The position numbers and the translations under genes were made by a program. Of a stretch of DNA of 64,000 nucleotides, positions 48,381 to 62,072 are shown in pieces. The stretch is from Bacillus_BD sp963708895 (GTDB lineage Bacteria > Bacillota > Bacilli > Bacillales > Cytobacillaceae): NCBI GenBank assembly GCA_963708895.1, contig CAVPUE010000010.1, forward strand, positions 118,910 through 182,909. The letters are read 5' to 3'. Position 1 is the stretch's first letter, and each line of letters opens with the position of its first letter. The notes under the pieces were generated by a model that was not told the origin of the DNA, did not search any database, and saw only the letters and a program-made list of their open reading frames with translations.

Positions 48381-49511
48381 TTACTTCAGCATTTCCTCCG
48401 TGACCAAGACAATATCATCATCGGAATCATTTTTAATAATCGTATTATCTGGAATGTTTAAAGATGAGGGTACGATTGCTTTTTCAATAATGACATTTTC
48501 ACCAATAACAGCATCTGGCATGATGACAGACTCCTTAATCATTGCACCCTTTTTTACTGTAACCCCTTGAAAAAGAATCGACTTCTTTACAGTCCCTTCA
48601 ATGGTACAGCCTTCATTTACTAATGATTCCTTTACCTCCGCATCCTGTGAGAGATATTGTGGCATTTGGTTAGGATTAACCGAGTAGATCCGCCAATCAT
48701 AATCAAATAAATCTAATTCACATTCTTCATCCAATAAGTCCATATTGGCTTCCCAAAGACTTTTTACGGTTCCAACATCTTTCCAGTATCCTTTAAAGGG
48801 AAACGCAACTAGATTTTTTTGATCATGCAGAAGTTGCGGGATGATATCTTTTCCAAAATCATGTGAGGAATGAGAGTCACTTGCATCCTGGATTAAATAA
48901 TCTCTTAAAGTTTCCCATGTGAAAATATAAATGCCCATAGAAGCAAGATTATTGGTAGGTTCCACTGGTTTTTCTTCAAATTTCGTTATTTTCATGTCAT
49001 TGTCTGTTGTCATGATGCCAAATCGATTCGCTTCATGCCACGGAACCTCTATAACCGAAATCGTAGCATCTGCCCCTTTTTGAATATGGTATTCCAGCAT
49101 CACTTCATAATTCATTTTATAAATATGGTCTCCGGATAAAATCAAGACATATTCAGGATTGTAGTTATCTAAATAGTTTATATTTTGATAGACGGCACTA
49201 GCAGTACCTGTATACCATTTCACCTCTGATGAAGCACTATAGGGTGGGAGAACCGTTACTCCACCATCCAAACGATCTAAATCCCAGGCACTACCAATCC
49301 CAATATATGAATTTAATACAAGTGGTTGATATTGTGTTAATACCCCTACTGTATTAATTCCAGAATTCGTACAATTACTTAATGTAAAATCAATGATTCT
49401 ATATTTTCCTCCAAACGGAACGGCTGGTTTAGCCAAATCCTTTGTTAATGAATGTAATCTACTTCCCTTTCCGCCTGCCAATAACATTGCCACACATTTT
49501 TTCTTGATCAT
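48381..49511 (-). CDS. glgC: Glucose-1-phosphate adenylyltransferase GlgC
   Basis: A 376-residue enzyme making ADP-glucose. It has the catalytic loop LLAGGKGSRL, LSGDHIYKMNY and a C-terminal left-handed beta-helix. It overlaps the end of glgB by 53 bases. Confidence 0.94.
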   Translation of the reverse strand: MIKKKCVAMLLAGGKGSRLHSLTKDLAKPAVPFGGKYRIIDFTLSNCTNSGINTVGVLTQYQPLVLNSYIGIGSAWDLDRLDGGVTVLPPYSASSEVKWYTGTASAVYQNINYLDNYNPEYVLILSGDHIYKMNYEVMLEYHIQKGADATISVIEVPWHEANRFGIMTTDNDMKITKFEEKPVEPTNNLASMGIYIFTWETLRDYLIQDASDSHSSHDFGKDIIPQLLHDQKNLVAFPFKGYWKDVGTVKSLWEANMDLLDEECELDLFDYDWRIYSVNPNQMPQYLSQDAEVKESLVNEGCTIEGTVKKSILFQGVTVKKGAMIKESVIMPDAVIGENVIIEKAIVPSSLNIPDNTIIKNDSDDDIVLVTEEMLK

Positions 49512-51396
49512 TCCTGCTCTCCTCTCCCTGATTTACTAGTCTCAATAGGGATACCCCAAATGGGGGAATAGATAGTACAATAGAATTTGCTTTTCCATGA
49601 TAAGCTTCATCTATCGTTTTAATGATTCTTCCATTGATCACACCAGAACCTCCAAATTCGAGTGCATCAGTATTTAGGACTTCACGATAGGAGCCTTTCT
49701 GCGGGACACCGATGATATAGTCGTGATAGACAGCAGGGGTAAAATTACATACAAAGACAAGCAAATCATCTTCTTTGTTTCCTTTTCTAACAAAAGAAAA
49801 AATAGATTGCTCTGCATTATTCACGTCAATCCATTCAAAACCATCATGTTGATGATCTAACTCGTATAAAGGCTTATAACGTTTATAGAGTTTCAATAAT
49901 TCTTTAACAAAGGCAAACGTTTTTTGATGCATTTCATAATGCAGTAAATTCCAATCTAATTGCTCCTTATCCTTCCATTCAGAGTAGTGGCCCAATTCAA
50001 AGCCCATAAATAATAACTTCTTTCCTGGATGACCGATCATAAACGCAAGCAACAATCTAAACTGGGCAAACTTTTGCCAGTAATCACCTGGCATTTTATC
50101 TAAGAGAGATTTTTTTCCATGAACTACTTCGTCATGAGAAAAAGGAAGAACAAAATTTTCATTGAAGGCATAGAGAATGGAGAAGGTCATTTGATGATGG
50201 ATATTCTTTCTATGCTGGTATGGTGTTTCCATATATGATAGACAATCGTTCATCCAACCCATATTCCATTTATAACTAAAACCCAAACCACCATCATGGA
50301 CGGGTGAAGTCACTAATGGCCAATCTGTTGAATCCTCCGCAAACATGAGGATGGATGGATCATATTGAAAAACAACAGTATTCAGTTTTCTTAAAAATTC
50401 AATTCCATCACGATTTTCTTCCTCACCATCTCGATTAGGCCAATAAATTAAATTTGCCACTGCATCTAAACGAAATCCATCAATATGAAAATACTCCATC
50501 CAGAAAATCGCATTGGAGATTAAAAAGCTCTGTACTTCTTTTCTACCTAAATTAAAATTAGCCGTTCCCCATACTGGATTTTCTCGATCGTGCTCGTGGG
50601 GATATTCAAAAAGATAACTTCCATCAAATCTGTACAATCCATGCTGATCTTTACAAAAATGACCTGGAACCCAATCTAAAATGACCCCCAACCCATTTTT
50701 GTGACATTCATTTACAAAAAACATAAAATCATGAGGAGTCCCATATCTACTCGTGACAGAATAGTAACCTGTTCCCTGATACCCCCATGACATATCGAGT
50801 GGATGCTCAACAATCGGCAGGATTTCAATATGGGTAAATCCTAAATCTAACACATAGGGAATTAACTCTTGAGCTAGTTCTCGATAGCTCAGGTGACGAC
50901 CATCTTCTTTTAACTTCCAAGAGCCTAGATGCACTTCATAAATGGACATTGGCGCTGTAAATGAATTTCTTTTTAGCTTATGAGTTTTCCACTTTTGATC
51001 ATCCCACTGAAAACCATCCAAAGAATAAACAATGGATGCCGTATTTGGTCTTATCTCAGAATAGAAACCATAGGGATCAGCTTTTAAAATTTTATCGCCA
51101 GTTGATGTGGTGATCTCATATTTGTATAAGAAACCCTCCAAATTTTCATGAACTAGAAACGACCATATTCCTTCATTATTCAATCTATGAAAGGAATAAC
51201 CGTCTCCATTCCAATTATTAAAATCACCGACAAGTCTTATTTCTTTTGCTTGAGGAGCCCAAACAGAAAATTGAGTACAAAGCTTTTCGTTTAGCTTAAT
51301 GAGATGTGCCCCTAAATATTTATAACTATCGTACAAGGTACCTTCATGAAAGAGTTGTATCCCATCGTTGGAAGCTTCTAACTCTGTTACAACCAA
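49459..51396 (-). CDS. glgB: 1,4-alpha-glucan branching enzyme GlgB
   Basis: A 645-residue GH13 branching enzyme. It has an N-terminal CBM48 (FSVWAPQAKEIRLVGDFN). GH13 motifs include DWVPGHF, GFRLDAVAN (nucleophile Asp), FAEDST (acid/base Glu) and FSHDEVVHGKKS. TTG 51396 follows AGGTGGG and is preferred over TTG 51417, which has no RBS. It is first gene of the glycogen operon. Confidence 0.93.
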   Translation of the reverse strand: MVVTELEASNDGIQLFHEGTLYDSYKYLGAHLIKLNEKLCTQFSVWAPQAKEIRLVGDFNNWNGDGYSFHRLNNEGIWSFLVHENLEGFLYKYEITTSTGDKILKADPYGFYSEIRPNTASIVYSLDGFQWDDQKWKTHKLKRNSFTAPMSIYEVHLGSWKLKEDGRHLSYRELAQELIPYVLDLGFTHIEILPIVEHPLDMSWGYQGTGYYSVTSRYGTPHDFMFFVNECHKNGLGVILDWVPGHFCKDQHGLYRFDGSYLFEYPHEHDRENPVWGTANFNLGRKEVQSFLISNAIFWMEYFHIDGFRLDAVANLIYWPNRDGEEENRDGIEFLRKLNTVVFQYDPSILMFAEDSTDWPLVTSPVHDGGLGFSYKWNMGWMNDCLSYMETPYQHRKNIHHQMTFSILYAFNENFVLPFSHDEVVHGKKSLLDKMPGDYWQKFAQFRLLLAFMIGHPGKKLLFMGFELGHYSEWKDKEQLDWNLLHYEMHQKTFAFVKELLKLYKRYKPLYELDHQHDGFEWIDVNNAEQSIFSFVRKGNKEDDLLVFVCNFTPAVYHDYIIGVPQKGSYREVLNTDALEFGGSGVINGRIIKTIDEAYHGKANSIVLSIPPFGVSLLRLVNQGEESRNDQEKMCGNVIGRRKGK

Positions 51397-51846
51397 ATTT
51401 CTATCCCACCTATACAAATATAATTTTTAAATATATACATTATTATTGTATATATTCTGGATTTCCTTAAAAATCCCTTGTTAAAATTATATGAAGTTTA
51501 TGACAATTAACGATAAAAAAGAATATTTAACACAGTTATCACGATAAATATGGCAGGAGAAGACACAAAATAGACAAAAAGGAACAAATGATCTTGATAA
51601 GAAAAAAGAGGTAAAAGTGGAAGTATTATTTTCATATTGCAAATAAGTGATATTTACACATAAAATTTATTCATTTTTTTCGAGGGTATGATTGGATTAA
51701 ATATTTTTGAGGGAATGGTTTTTATGATGATATTGTAGCTGGGACTGGAGTTCATGGACATGGCATGGGAAAAAGGTAGGAAATGTCTGCGAGACTGGAT
51801 TCAAGGAGACATAGCGGAGAAAAAACTAAGTTATTTTGCAAAAATC
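51397..51846. other. Gap upstream of the glycogen operon
   Basis: About 450 bases without a supported gene. It contains a 9-bp-arm inverted repeat (51430-51438 with 51448-51456, AATATATAC/GTATATATT), which may be an operator or a promoter-proximal stem. The B. subtilis glg operon is sigma-E dependent, but I could not assign a promoter here. Confidence 0.45.
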
Positions 51847-51878
51847 AAAAAGCTGCTGACAAGATTGTCAACAGCTTT
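51847..51878 (-). terminator. Terminator of the rRNA-tRNA operon
   Basis: The stem has AAAAGCTG and TGACA arms with one mismatched pair and a 4-base loop. On minus it is followed by T5 and further T-rich sequence after tRNA-Glu. Confidence 0.85.
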
Positions 51879-51883
51879 TCGTA

Positions 51884-51955
51884 TGACCCGTACGGGATTC
51901 GAACCCGTGTTACCGCCGTGAAAGGGCGGTGTCTTAACCGCTTGACCAACGGGCC
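51884..51955 (-). tRNA. tRNA-Glu (TTC)
   Basis: Anticodon loop CTTTCAC. Last of the 21-gene cluster; CCA is not encoded. Confidence 0.95.
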
Positions 51956-51960
51956 ATGTA

Positions 51961-52051
51961 TGGCGGAGAAGGAGGGATTTGAACCCTCGCACCGGTTGCC
52001 CGATCTACACCCTTAGCAGGGGCGCCTCTTCAGCCACTTGAGTACTTCCCC
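51961..52051 (-). tRNA. tRNA-Ser (GCT)
   Basis: Type II tRNA with a long variable arm, anticodon loop CTGCTAA; CCA encoded. Confidence 0.95.
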
Positions 52052-52064
52052 ATTAAATTAAAAA

Positions 52065-52139
52065 TGGCTCCGCAGGTAGGATTCGAACCTACGACCGATC
52101 GGTTAACAGCCGATAGCTCTACCACTGAGCTACTGCGGA
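52065..52139 (-). tRNA. tRNA-Asn (GTT)
   Basis: Anticodon loop CTGTTAA; ends GCCA. A duplicate of its 5' half lies upstream in the transcript (52238-52267). Confidence 0.95.
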
Positions 52140-52146
52140 ATAATTA

Positions 52147-52267
52147 GTATTACTTCCTAAATATTAGATAGTGCTACTGTGCGGCAAAAGCCTTAGGCTT
52201 TTGTTGCAAAACGAATCCCCTACGGGACGATTCGTTTCTCTACCACTGAGCTACTGCGGAATAATTA
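52147..52267 (-). repeat. 121-bp insert: double hairpin plus duplicated tRNA-Asn 5' half
   Basis: In transcript order, a duplicated 30-base piece (52238-52267) gives 5' spacer plus the first 22 bases of tRNA-Asn to GGTAGAG. A 91-base unique part (52147-52237) follows, then the intact tRNA-Asn. The unique part has stem 1 AAACGAATC/GATTCGTTT and stem 2 CAAAAGCC/GGCTTTTG. It is homologous to the insert at 52615-52735. Confidence 0.85.
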
Positions 52268-52272
52268 AATAA

Positions 52273-52349
<77 letters not shown>

Positions 52350-52353
52350 ATTA

Positions 52354-52427
52354 TGGAGCGGGTGAAGGGAATCGAACCCTCATCAACAGCTTGGAAGGCT
52401 GTGGTTTTACCACTAAACTACACCCGC
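52354..52427 (-). tRNA. tRNA-Gly (TCC)
   Basis: Anticodon loop CTTCCAA; CCA encoded. Confidence 0.95.
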
Positions 52428-52439
52428 ATATAAATGTGT

Positions 52440-52516
52440 TGGGGCGGATGATGGGAATCGAACCCACGAATGTCGGAACCACAATCCGATGCGTTAACCA
52501 CTTCGCCACACCCGCC
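52440..52516 (-). tRNA. tRNA-His (GTG)
   Basis: Anticodon loop TTGTGGT, C73, encoded G-1 and CCA. Confidence 0.95.
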
Positions 52517-52534
52517 ATCCTAGAAAATAAAAAA

Positions 52535-52607
52535 TGGCTCAGGACGGAATCGAACCGCCGACACATGGATTTTCAGTCCATTGCTCTACCGACTGAGCTA
52601 CTGAGCC
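52535..52607 (-). tRNA. tRNA-Phe (GAA)
   Basis: Anticodon loop CTGAAAA; CCA not encoded. A copy of its 5' half lies upstream in the transcript (52705-52735). Confidence 0.95.
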
Positions 52608-52614
52608 GTAATAA

Positions 52615-52735
52615 TATAGGTTTCCTAAACTTAAATAGTGCAACTGTGCTGCAAAAGCCTTAGGCTTTTGTCGCAAAACAAATCCCCTGCGGGACGATTT
52701 GTTTCTCTACCGACTGAGCTACTGAGCCGTAATAA
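52615..52735 (-). repeat. 121-bp insert: double hairpin plus duplicated tRNA-Phe 5' half
   Basis: A 31-base direct repeat (52584-52614 and 52705-52735) covers the spacer and the first 24 bases of tRNA-Phe. Between them is a 90-base unique part (52615-52704) with stem 1 AAACAAATC/GATTTGTTT and stem 2 CAAAAGCC/GGCTTTTG. Stem 1 differs from the Asn copy by one covarying pair (A-T against G-C). Confidence 0.85.
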
Positions 52736-52766
52736 ATTAACATATAAATTACCATTTAAAATAAAA

Positions 52767-52843
52767 TGGCGGTCCGGACGGGACTCGAACCCGCGACCTC
52801 CTGCGTGACAGGCAGGCATTCTAACCAACTGAACTACCGGACC
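52767..52843 (-). tRNA. tRNA-Asp (GTC)
   Basis: Anticodon loop CTGTCAC; CCA encoded. Confidence 0.95.
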
Positions 52844-52846
52844 GAA

Positions 52847-52920
<74 letters not shown>

Positions 52921-52963
52921 ATAATAAAAAGTAAATGAGATTTTTCGCTAACGAAAAATTTAA

Positions 52964-53056
52964 TGGAGGAGGAAGAGGGATTCGAACCCCCGCGCGGTTT
53001 GACCCGCCTGTCGGTTTTCAAGACCGATCCCTTCAGCCGAACTTGGGTATTCCTCC
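52964..53056 (-). tRNA. tRNA-Ser (TGA)
   Basis: Type II tRNA, anticodon loop CTTGAAA; CCA encoded. Confidence 0.95.
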
Positions 53057-53069
53057 GAAAAATGTATGA

Positions 53070-53146
53070 TGGTGGACCTTGTAGGACTCGAACCTACGAC
53101 CGGACGGTTATGAGCCGTCTGCTCTAACCAGCTGAGCTAAAGGTCC
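53070..53146 (-). tRNA. tRNA-Ile2 (CAT, lysidine)
   Basis: Loop CTCATAA. The body matches the Bacillus AUA-reading tRNA-Ile whose C34 is modified by TilS; the identity is from sequence similarity. Confidence 0.88.
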
Positions 53147-53157
53147 ATTAATTAAAA

Positions 53158-53234
53158 TGGTAGCGGCGATAGGGATCGAACCTACGACCTTTCGGGTATG
53201 AACCGAATGCTCTAGCCAGCTGAGCTACACCGCC
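53158..53234 (-). tRNA. tRNA-Met (CAT), elongator
   Basis: Loop TTCATAC, body GGCGGTGTAGCTCAG; CCA encoded. Confidence 0.92.
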
Positions 53235-53258
53235 AAAATATAAACTGTTTTTTAAGAA

Positions 53259-53334
53259 TGGTGGAGGATAGCGGGATCGAACCGCTGACCTCCTGCGTGC
53301 AAGGCAGGCGCTCTCCCAGCTGAGCTAATCCCCC
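53259..53334 (-). tRNA. tRNA-Ala (TGC)
   Basis: Loop CTTGCAC; CCA encoded. Confidence 0.95.
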
Positions 53335-53358
53335 ATTTTTAATATACAGCGAAACTAC

Positions 53359-53435
53359 TGGTCGGGAAGACAGGATTCGAACCTGCGACCCCTTGGTCCC
53401 AAACCAAGTGCTCTACCAAGCTGAGCTACTTCCCG
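53359..53435 (-). tRNA. tRNA-Pro (TGG)
   Basis: Loop TTTGGGA; CCA encoded. Confidence 0.95.
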
Positions 53436-53452
53436 TTCTATTCAAAAATAAA

Positions 53453-53529
53453 TGGTGCGCCCTGAGAGATTCGAACTCCCGACCTTTTGATTCGTAGTCA
53501 AATATTCTATCCAGCTGAACTACGGGCGC
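53453..53529 (-). tRNA. tRNA-Arg (ACG)
   Basis: Loop CTACGAA, with A34 expected to become inosine; CCA encoded. Confidence 0.95.
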
Positions 53530-53552
53530 ATACCCATAAAAATAATTGAAAA

Positions 53553-53638
53553 TGCCGAGAACCGGAATCGAACCGGTACGGTAGTCACCTACCGCAGGAT
53601 TTTAAGTCCTGTGCGTCTGCCAGTTCCGCCACCCCGGC
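53553..53638 (-). tRNA. tRNA-Leu (TAA)
   Basis: Type II, loop CTTAAAA; CCA not encoded. Confidence 0.95.
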
Positions 53639-53645
53639 ATAAATC

Positions 53646-53720
53646 TGGAGCGGAAGACGGGATTCGAACCCGCGACCCCCACCTTGGCAAGGTGGTGTTC
53701 TACCACTGAACTACTTCCGC
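53646..53720 (-). tRNA. tRNA-Gly (GCC)
   Basis: Loop TTGCCAA; CCA encoded. Confidence 0.95.
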
Positions 53721-53741
53721 GTTTATTATTTAAAAACTTGA

Positions 53742-53823
53742 TGCGGGTGAAGGGAGTCGAACCCCCACGCCTTGCGGCGCTAGATCCTAAGTCTAGTGCG
53801 TCTGCCAATTCCGCCACACCCGC
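53742..53823 (-). tRNA. tRNA-Leu (TAG)
   Basis: Type II, loop CTTAGGA; CCA not encoded. Confidence 0.95.
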
Positions 53824-53826
53824 AAA

Positions 53827-53902
53827 TGGTGAGCCATGCAGGATTCGAACCTGCGACCCTCTGATTAAAAGTCAGATGCTCTACCAACTGAGCTAATGGC
53901 TC
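53827..53902 (-). tRNA. tRNA-Lys (TTT)
   Basis: Loop CTTTTAA; CCA encoded. Confidence 0.95.
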
Positions 53903-53945
53903 GGTATGAATATTCACTCAAACCTATAATTACTTGTCCATAAAA

Positions 53946-54021
<76 letters not shown>

Positions 54022-54027
54022 ATATTA

Positions 54028-54103
54028 TGGTGGAGGATGACGGGCTCGAACCGCCGACCCTCTGCTTGTAAGGCAGATGCTCTCCCAGCTGAGCTAATCC
54101 TCC
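54028..54103 (-). tRNA. tRNA-Val (TAC)
   Basis: Loop CTTACAA; CCA encoded. First tRNA after 5S rRNA. Confidence 0.95.
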
Positions 54104-54113
54104 ATAATATCGC

Positions 54114-54227
<114 letters not shown>

Positions 54228-54336
54228 CTTTAAAGACATATCTATTATAATGTCTTTGAATTCAAGAGAAATATTTTGTTCTCTCAAAACTGGATAATGC
54301 TGAAGAAGAAATGATACCTATAAACGTTTGTTTTAT

Positions 54337-57271
<2,935 letters not shown>

Positions 57272-57331
57272 AGTTAAAAAGTAAATATGGTGTTTACTTG
57301 GTTATTTCTTAGTTTCTTCATTACATTATCC

Positions 57332-57346
57332 AGTTTTCAAAGAACA
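57332..57346 (-). promoter_or_regulatory. boxA-like antitermination site before 23S rRNA
   Basis: The minus strand reads GTTCTTTGAAAACTG in the 16S-23S spacer (57272-57437). That spacer holds no tRNA. Confidence 0.65.
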
Positions 57347-57429
57347 ATCTTTCTCGAGGAATTACTCCCTCAAAACTAAACAAACAAAAAGCGTCAAGTT
57401 AATGTCATCTCCTAAGAGATGTTCCGTTA

Positions 57430-58990
<1,561 letters not shown>

Positions 58991-59081
58991 GTGTTTGAAT
59001 AGCTCATAAAAAGTATATTGCTTAATGCAATATTTTGTTACATATAGTAACTAAGATTAACGTTGACGTTTTTGTTTGTTT

Positions 59082-59096
59082 AGTTTTCAAAGAGCA
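59082..59096 (-). promoter_or_regulatory. boxA-like antitermination site of the rRNA operon
   Basis: The minus strand reads GCTCTTTGAAAACTA between the promoters and 16S rRNA. Confidence 0.65.
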
Positions 59097-59127
59097 ATTT
59101 TTCCATCGCTCAGAAGCGACTTTATTA

Positions 59128-59156
59128 ATTTAACATATCCTTATTTCAATTGTCAA
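59128..59156 (-). promoter_or_regulatory. rRNA promoter P2
   Basis: On minus, -35 TTGACA (59156-59151), a 17-base spacer and -10 TTAAAT (59133-59128). Confidence 0.75.
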
Positions 59157-59208
59157 CAACCAAAAAAACTTTTTTTAGTGAGTTCCAATATTCTTAAGGA
59201 CAGGAAAT

Positions 59209-59237
59209 AATATAACATATATTTTTAATCACAGCAA
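59209..59237 (-). promoter_or_regulatory. rRNA promoter P1
   Basis: On minus, -35 TTGCTG (59237-59232), a 17-base spacer and -10 TATATT (59214-59209), about 80 bases upstream of P2. The tandem layout is typical of Bacillus rrn operons. Confidence 0.65.
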
Positions 59238-59342
59238 TGTTTTTTCAAAAATATTTTCTGTAATTTCATTCCAAAAGTTATAAATGATTAGTCATATTGA
59301 CAAAGAATCTAACATAAGTTCTTGTAAACCTATTATTTCGAA

Positions 59343-59527
59343 GGGTTATTTTCGTAAAGTTTGTCGTTAAAATCCAAAGACCGATTTTAACCTAGAAATA
59401 AGCTATTTTGTGCATTCTTATTAAATTTGCAGCTCTTTTCTCAAAAATAAAGTCCTAAATCAATAGGATATCAAAGACAATCAGCTTCTTTTTCTCTCCA
59501 AAAGCAACTAAGTTTGAGAAAAGAGCC
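59343..59527 (+). mobile_element. MITE-like element, copy E
   Basis: About 185 bp with a slightly diverged left end (GGTTATTTTCG). The flanks ATTTCGAA and ATTTTGAA differ at one base, consistent with an aged 8-bp target duplication. It ends 21 bases before the small membrane gene. Confidence 0.8.
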
Positions 59528-59548
59528 ATTTTGAAAGGTGATGAACCA

Positions 59549-59725
59549 ATGCTACAAACTCTTGCTCTCTATCTATCATTAATCATGGCAATACTTTTAT
59601 TTTTGTATGCATTTTTTGAAGGTATTAAAATCGCAGATACAGAAGGAAAAGTACACGGAGGTACATTTATACTCTCTGTCGTTTCAGCATTTATATTTTC
59701 TGCTTTTACATTTGTGTTTTACTAA
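59549..59725 (+). CDS. Small two-helix membrane protein
   Basis: A 58-residue protein with two predicted membrane segments (about residues 2-20 and 39-57) joined by the polar loop IADTEGKVHGG. I do not recognise the family. ATG 59549 follows AAAGGTGAT, and a terminator hairpin follows the stop. The copy E element lies just upstream and may supply or alter its promoter. Confidence 0.6.
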   Translation: MLQTLALYLSLIMAILLFLYAFFEGIKIADTEGKVHGGTFILSVVSAFIFSAFTFVFY

Positions 59726-59733
59726 ATTTTCTT

Positions 59734-59760
59734 AGCTCCTATATTATATAGGAGCTTTCT
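59734..59760 (+). terminator. Terminator of the small membrane gene
   Basis: A 10-bp stem AGCTCCTATA/TATAGGAGCT with a 3-base loop and a short T run. Confidence 0.65.
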
Positions 59761-59811
59761 CACGTCTGAAAGCGATTTCAACATAAGTATATTTTACCTT
59801 TAATATTAACA

Positions 59812-60714
59812 TTAATCTAGTCTCATTTTGTTTTCGTTTTTCATTTTTCTTTCATCCATTGAAAATAACATAATCCCTCCAAGTACGATTAACCCACCTA
59901 ACACTTGAGTCCAAATGACGTTTTCTTGGAAAAAGAAATAGGCCATAATTGCTGATCCAACAGGTTCAAATACAATTGCCATCGAAACAGTTGATGCTTT
60001 TAACCATTTTAATGACCAGTTTATGATAGAGTGTCCCAATAGGGTTGGAAAAATAGCTAATAGAATAAACATCGTCCAATTAAAAGTGTTATATGGAATT
60101 AAGGGCTCACCCCTAATAACAACATATAAAAACAATACAATAGAACTTATTGAATAAACGACAAAGGTATAGGTAATGAGTGATACTCTTTTTCGTACAC
60201 TTTGTCCAAACATAAAATAAAATGTTACTAGAGCACATGCAATAAGAGCTAAAATATCTCCATAAAGAGCTGTTCCGCTCACGTAAAAATCTCCCCAACT
60301 GATCAGTACACTACCAAGTATCGTAATCACACAAGAAAAAATCGCTTTATTAGAGAACCTTTCATGAAAAATAAAATAAGAGCCTACAAAAGCAAAAATC
60401 GGTTGCAGAGTTACCAGTACCGTAGAACTTGCCACTGAAGTATAGTTTAATGATTCAAACCATAGGATGAAGTGAAATGCGAGAAACACTCCAGCGATTA
60501 TTGTATGAATCCAATCTTTAAAAGATATTTTCTTTAACTCTGGGATATATTTATGTAAAAACAGTGGCAGCATTAAGATGACAGAAAAAAATAATCGATA
60601 AAACGCAATAACTCCTGATGGAGCCGTAGAAAATTTGACTAATATAGCTGAGGTTGACAAGCTTACGACCCCAAACCATAAAGCAAAATAAGGGTTTATT
60701 CTTGATGAATTCAT
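59812..60714 (-). CDS. EamA-family (DMT) transporter
   Basis: A 300-residue protein with ten hydrophobic segments in two EamA repeats. The repeat motif is seen in GVIAFYRLFFSVILML near residue 34 and again in STVSMAIVFEPVGSAIMAY near residue 241. It likely exports a metabolite; the substrate cannot be told from sequence. It is transcribed alone. Confidence 0.87.
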   Translation of the reverse strand: MNSSRINPYFALWFGVVSLSTSAILVKFSTAPSGVIAFYRLFFSVILMLPLFLHKYIPELKKISFKDWIHTIIAGVFLAFHFILWFESLNYTSVASSTVLVTLQPIFAFVGSYFIFHERFSNKAIFSCVITILGSVLISWGDFYVSGTALYGDILALIACALVTFYFMFGQSVRKRVSLITYTFVVYSISSIVLFLYVVIRGEPLIPYNTFNWTMFILLAIFPTLLGHSIINWSLKWLKASTVSMAIVFEPVGSAIMAYFFFQENVIWTQVLGGLIVLGGIMLFSMDERKMKNENKMRLD

Positions 60715-60812
60715 TTTAACAATCTCCTAAATTAAAAATACGCAACCTACATTATTCTATACTAACTATTCGTTTTCACAAGAACATAAACTACTTTATT
60801 AAGATTACAAAA

Positions 60813-60849
60813 AAATGCCATGAGTAGCTCCTGACTACCCATGGCATTT
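60813..60849 (-). terminator. Terminator downstream of mgtC
   Basis: A stem (60813-60827 with 60835-60849) with one mismatch; on minus it is followed by T6. Copy F lies between it and mgtC, so it may be the original mgtC terminator pushed away by the insertion. Confidence 0.7.
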
Positions 60850-60858
60850 AATATTTAG

Positions 60859-61039
60859 GCTCTTTTCTCAAACTTTGTTGCTTTTCGAGAGATGAAAAGG
60901 AGATTGACTTTGTTATCACGTTGACACTGGCCATTATTTTCGAGAAAAGAGCTACAAACAAATTACGAATGCACAAAATAGCTATTTCTACGTTAAAATC
61001 GGCCTTTGGATTTTAACAACAAACTTTACGAAAACAGCC
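60859..61039 (-). mobile_element. MITE-like element, copy F
   Basis: 181 bp, inverted relative to copy A. It is flanked by the exact 8-bp direct repeat AATATTTA. It lies between mgtC and its probable terminator. Confidence 0.88.
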
Positions 61040-61070
61040 AATATTTAAGATTGAGAATATAGCCATTTCA

Positions 61071-61772
61071 TTATTCTATACTTTCAACTTCAACCTGGAT
61101 TACACCCATTATAGACTTTAGTTCATAGTAAATATCCGTTGTGTAAATACCTCTATGCACATACATAATACTGTTAATGACAATATCATCTGATTCTTCT
61201 TTTATTTTTATCCGTCTAACACCTAGCTGTTTATTATTTATTTCTTTTAGCAAGTTCGTTAAATTCGTTGATTTTTCTATAAATAATTTTACCTTGATCT
61301 CTTTTTCCTGAAGTTTTTTCGGACCCATCTTATTGAATAATAGCGGAACAATTTTTATCCCAATAATTAAAAAGATAATTCCTGAAAGAGCCTCCATATA
61401 AAAACCAGCACCAATCGTAATTCCAATTCCAGCTGCAGCTAGAACTAAGGATGCGGTAGTTAGACCTGATATAGCTTCGTTTCCTCGCCTAAGTATAACC
61501 CCTGCACCTAGAAAGCCAATTCCAGAGATGAGATAGGATGGGATTCGTCCAGGATCCATCGGCCGAGAATATTCTTTAGAATATAAAAAAGCAGCTTCAA
61601 ACGATACAACCGTTAACAAACAAGCCATAACCGATATGATCAGGCATGTTTTTAATCCTAACGGTTTTCCTTTTAGTTCTCTTTCAAAACCAATTCCTAT
61701 ACCAGAAATTGCAGCAAAAGTCAGTTTAAAAAGGACCTCAAAATTGATGAACTCAAGAAATAATTCCTTCAT
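61071..61772 (-). CDS. MgtC/SapB-family membrane protein
   Basis: A 233-residue protein with an N-terminal membrane domain of about five helices, containing GFERELKGKPLGLKT and GIGFLGAGVILRRG, both MgtC/SapB signatures. A soluble ACT-like tail follows (about residues 150-233). ATG 61772 follows GAAGG; the frame to 61841 has no RBS. MgtC-like proteins are linked to magnesium stress and ATP synthase control, but the role here is not known. Confidence 0.85.
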   Translation of the reverse strand: MKELFLEFINFEVLFKLTFAAISGIGIGFERELKGKPLGLKTCLIISVMACLLTVVSFEAAFLYSKEYSRPMDPGRIPSYLISGIGFLGAGVILRRGNEAISGLTTASLVLAAAGIGITIGAGFYMEALSGIIFLIIGIKIVPLLFNKMGPKKLQEKEIKVKLFIEKSTNLTNLLKEINNKQLGVRRIKIKEESDDIVINSIMYVHRGIYTTDIYYELKSIMGVIQVEVESIE

Positions 61773-62072
61773 CGTGTATCCTTCACCACCTTTCCACCAA
61801 AATTTACATGTGACCCATGATAGAAAAAAGGCGAAAATCATTACTTTGATAAAAAAACGATAACTCTGTTTATTAATTTAGAAGTATTCAAGTTTTTGAT
61901 TTATATGTATAATATATTTCACTTTATTTATTGAACTAAATATTCTTAATCGAAACCTCTTTTACGGGAATTTTTCTATTCGTTTACCATTTACATACGT
62001 TTCTCTTGCTTCTGAAGGTTTGACAAAAACATTAGTGGTAAATTAACTATATAGTTAGTGTACTAATCACTT
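61773..62072. other. Gap between mgtC and the GGDEF remnant
   Basis: 300 AT-rich bases. I see no gene or repeat. It presumably contains the mgtC promoter on minus. Confidence 0.4.
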
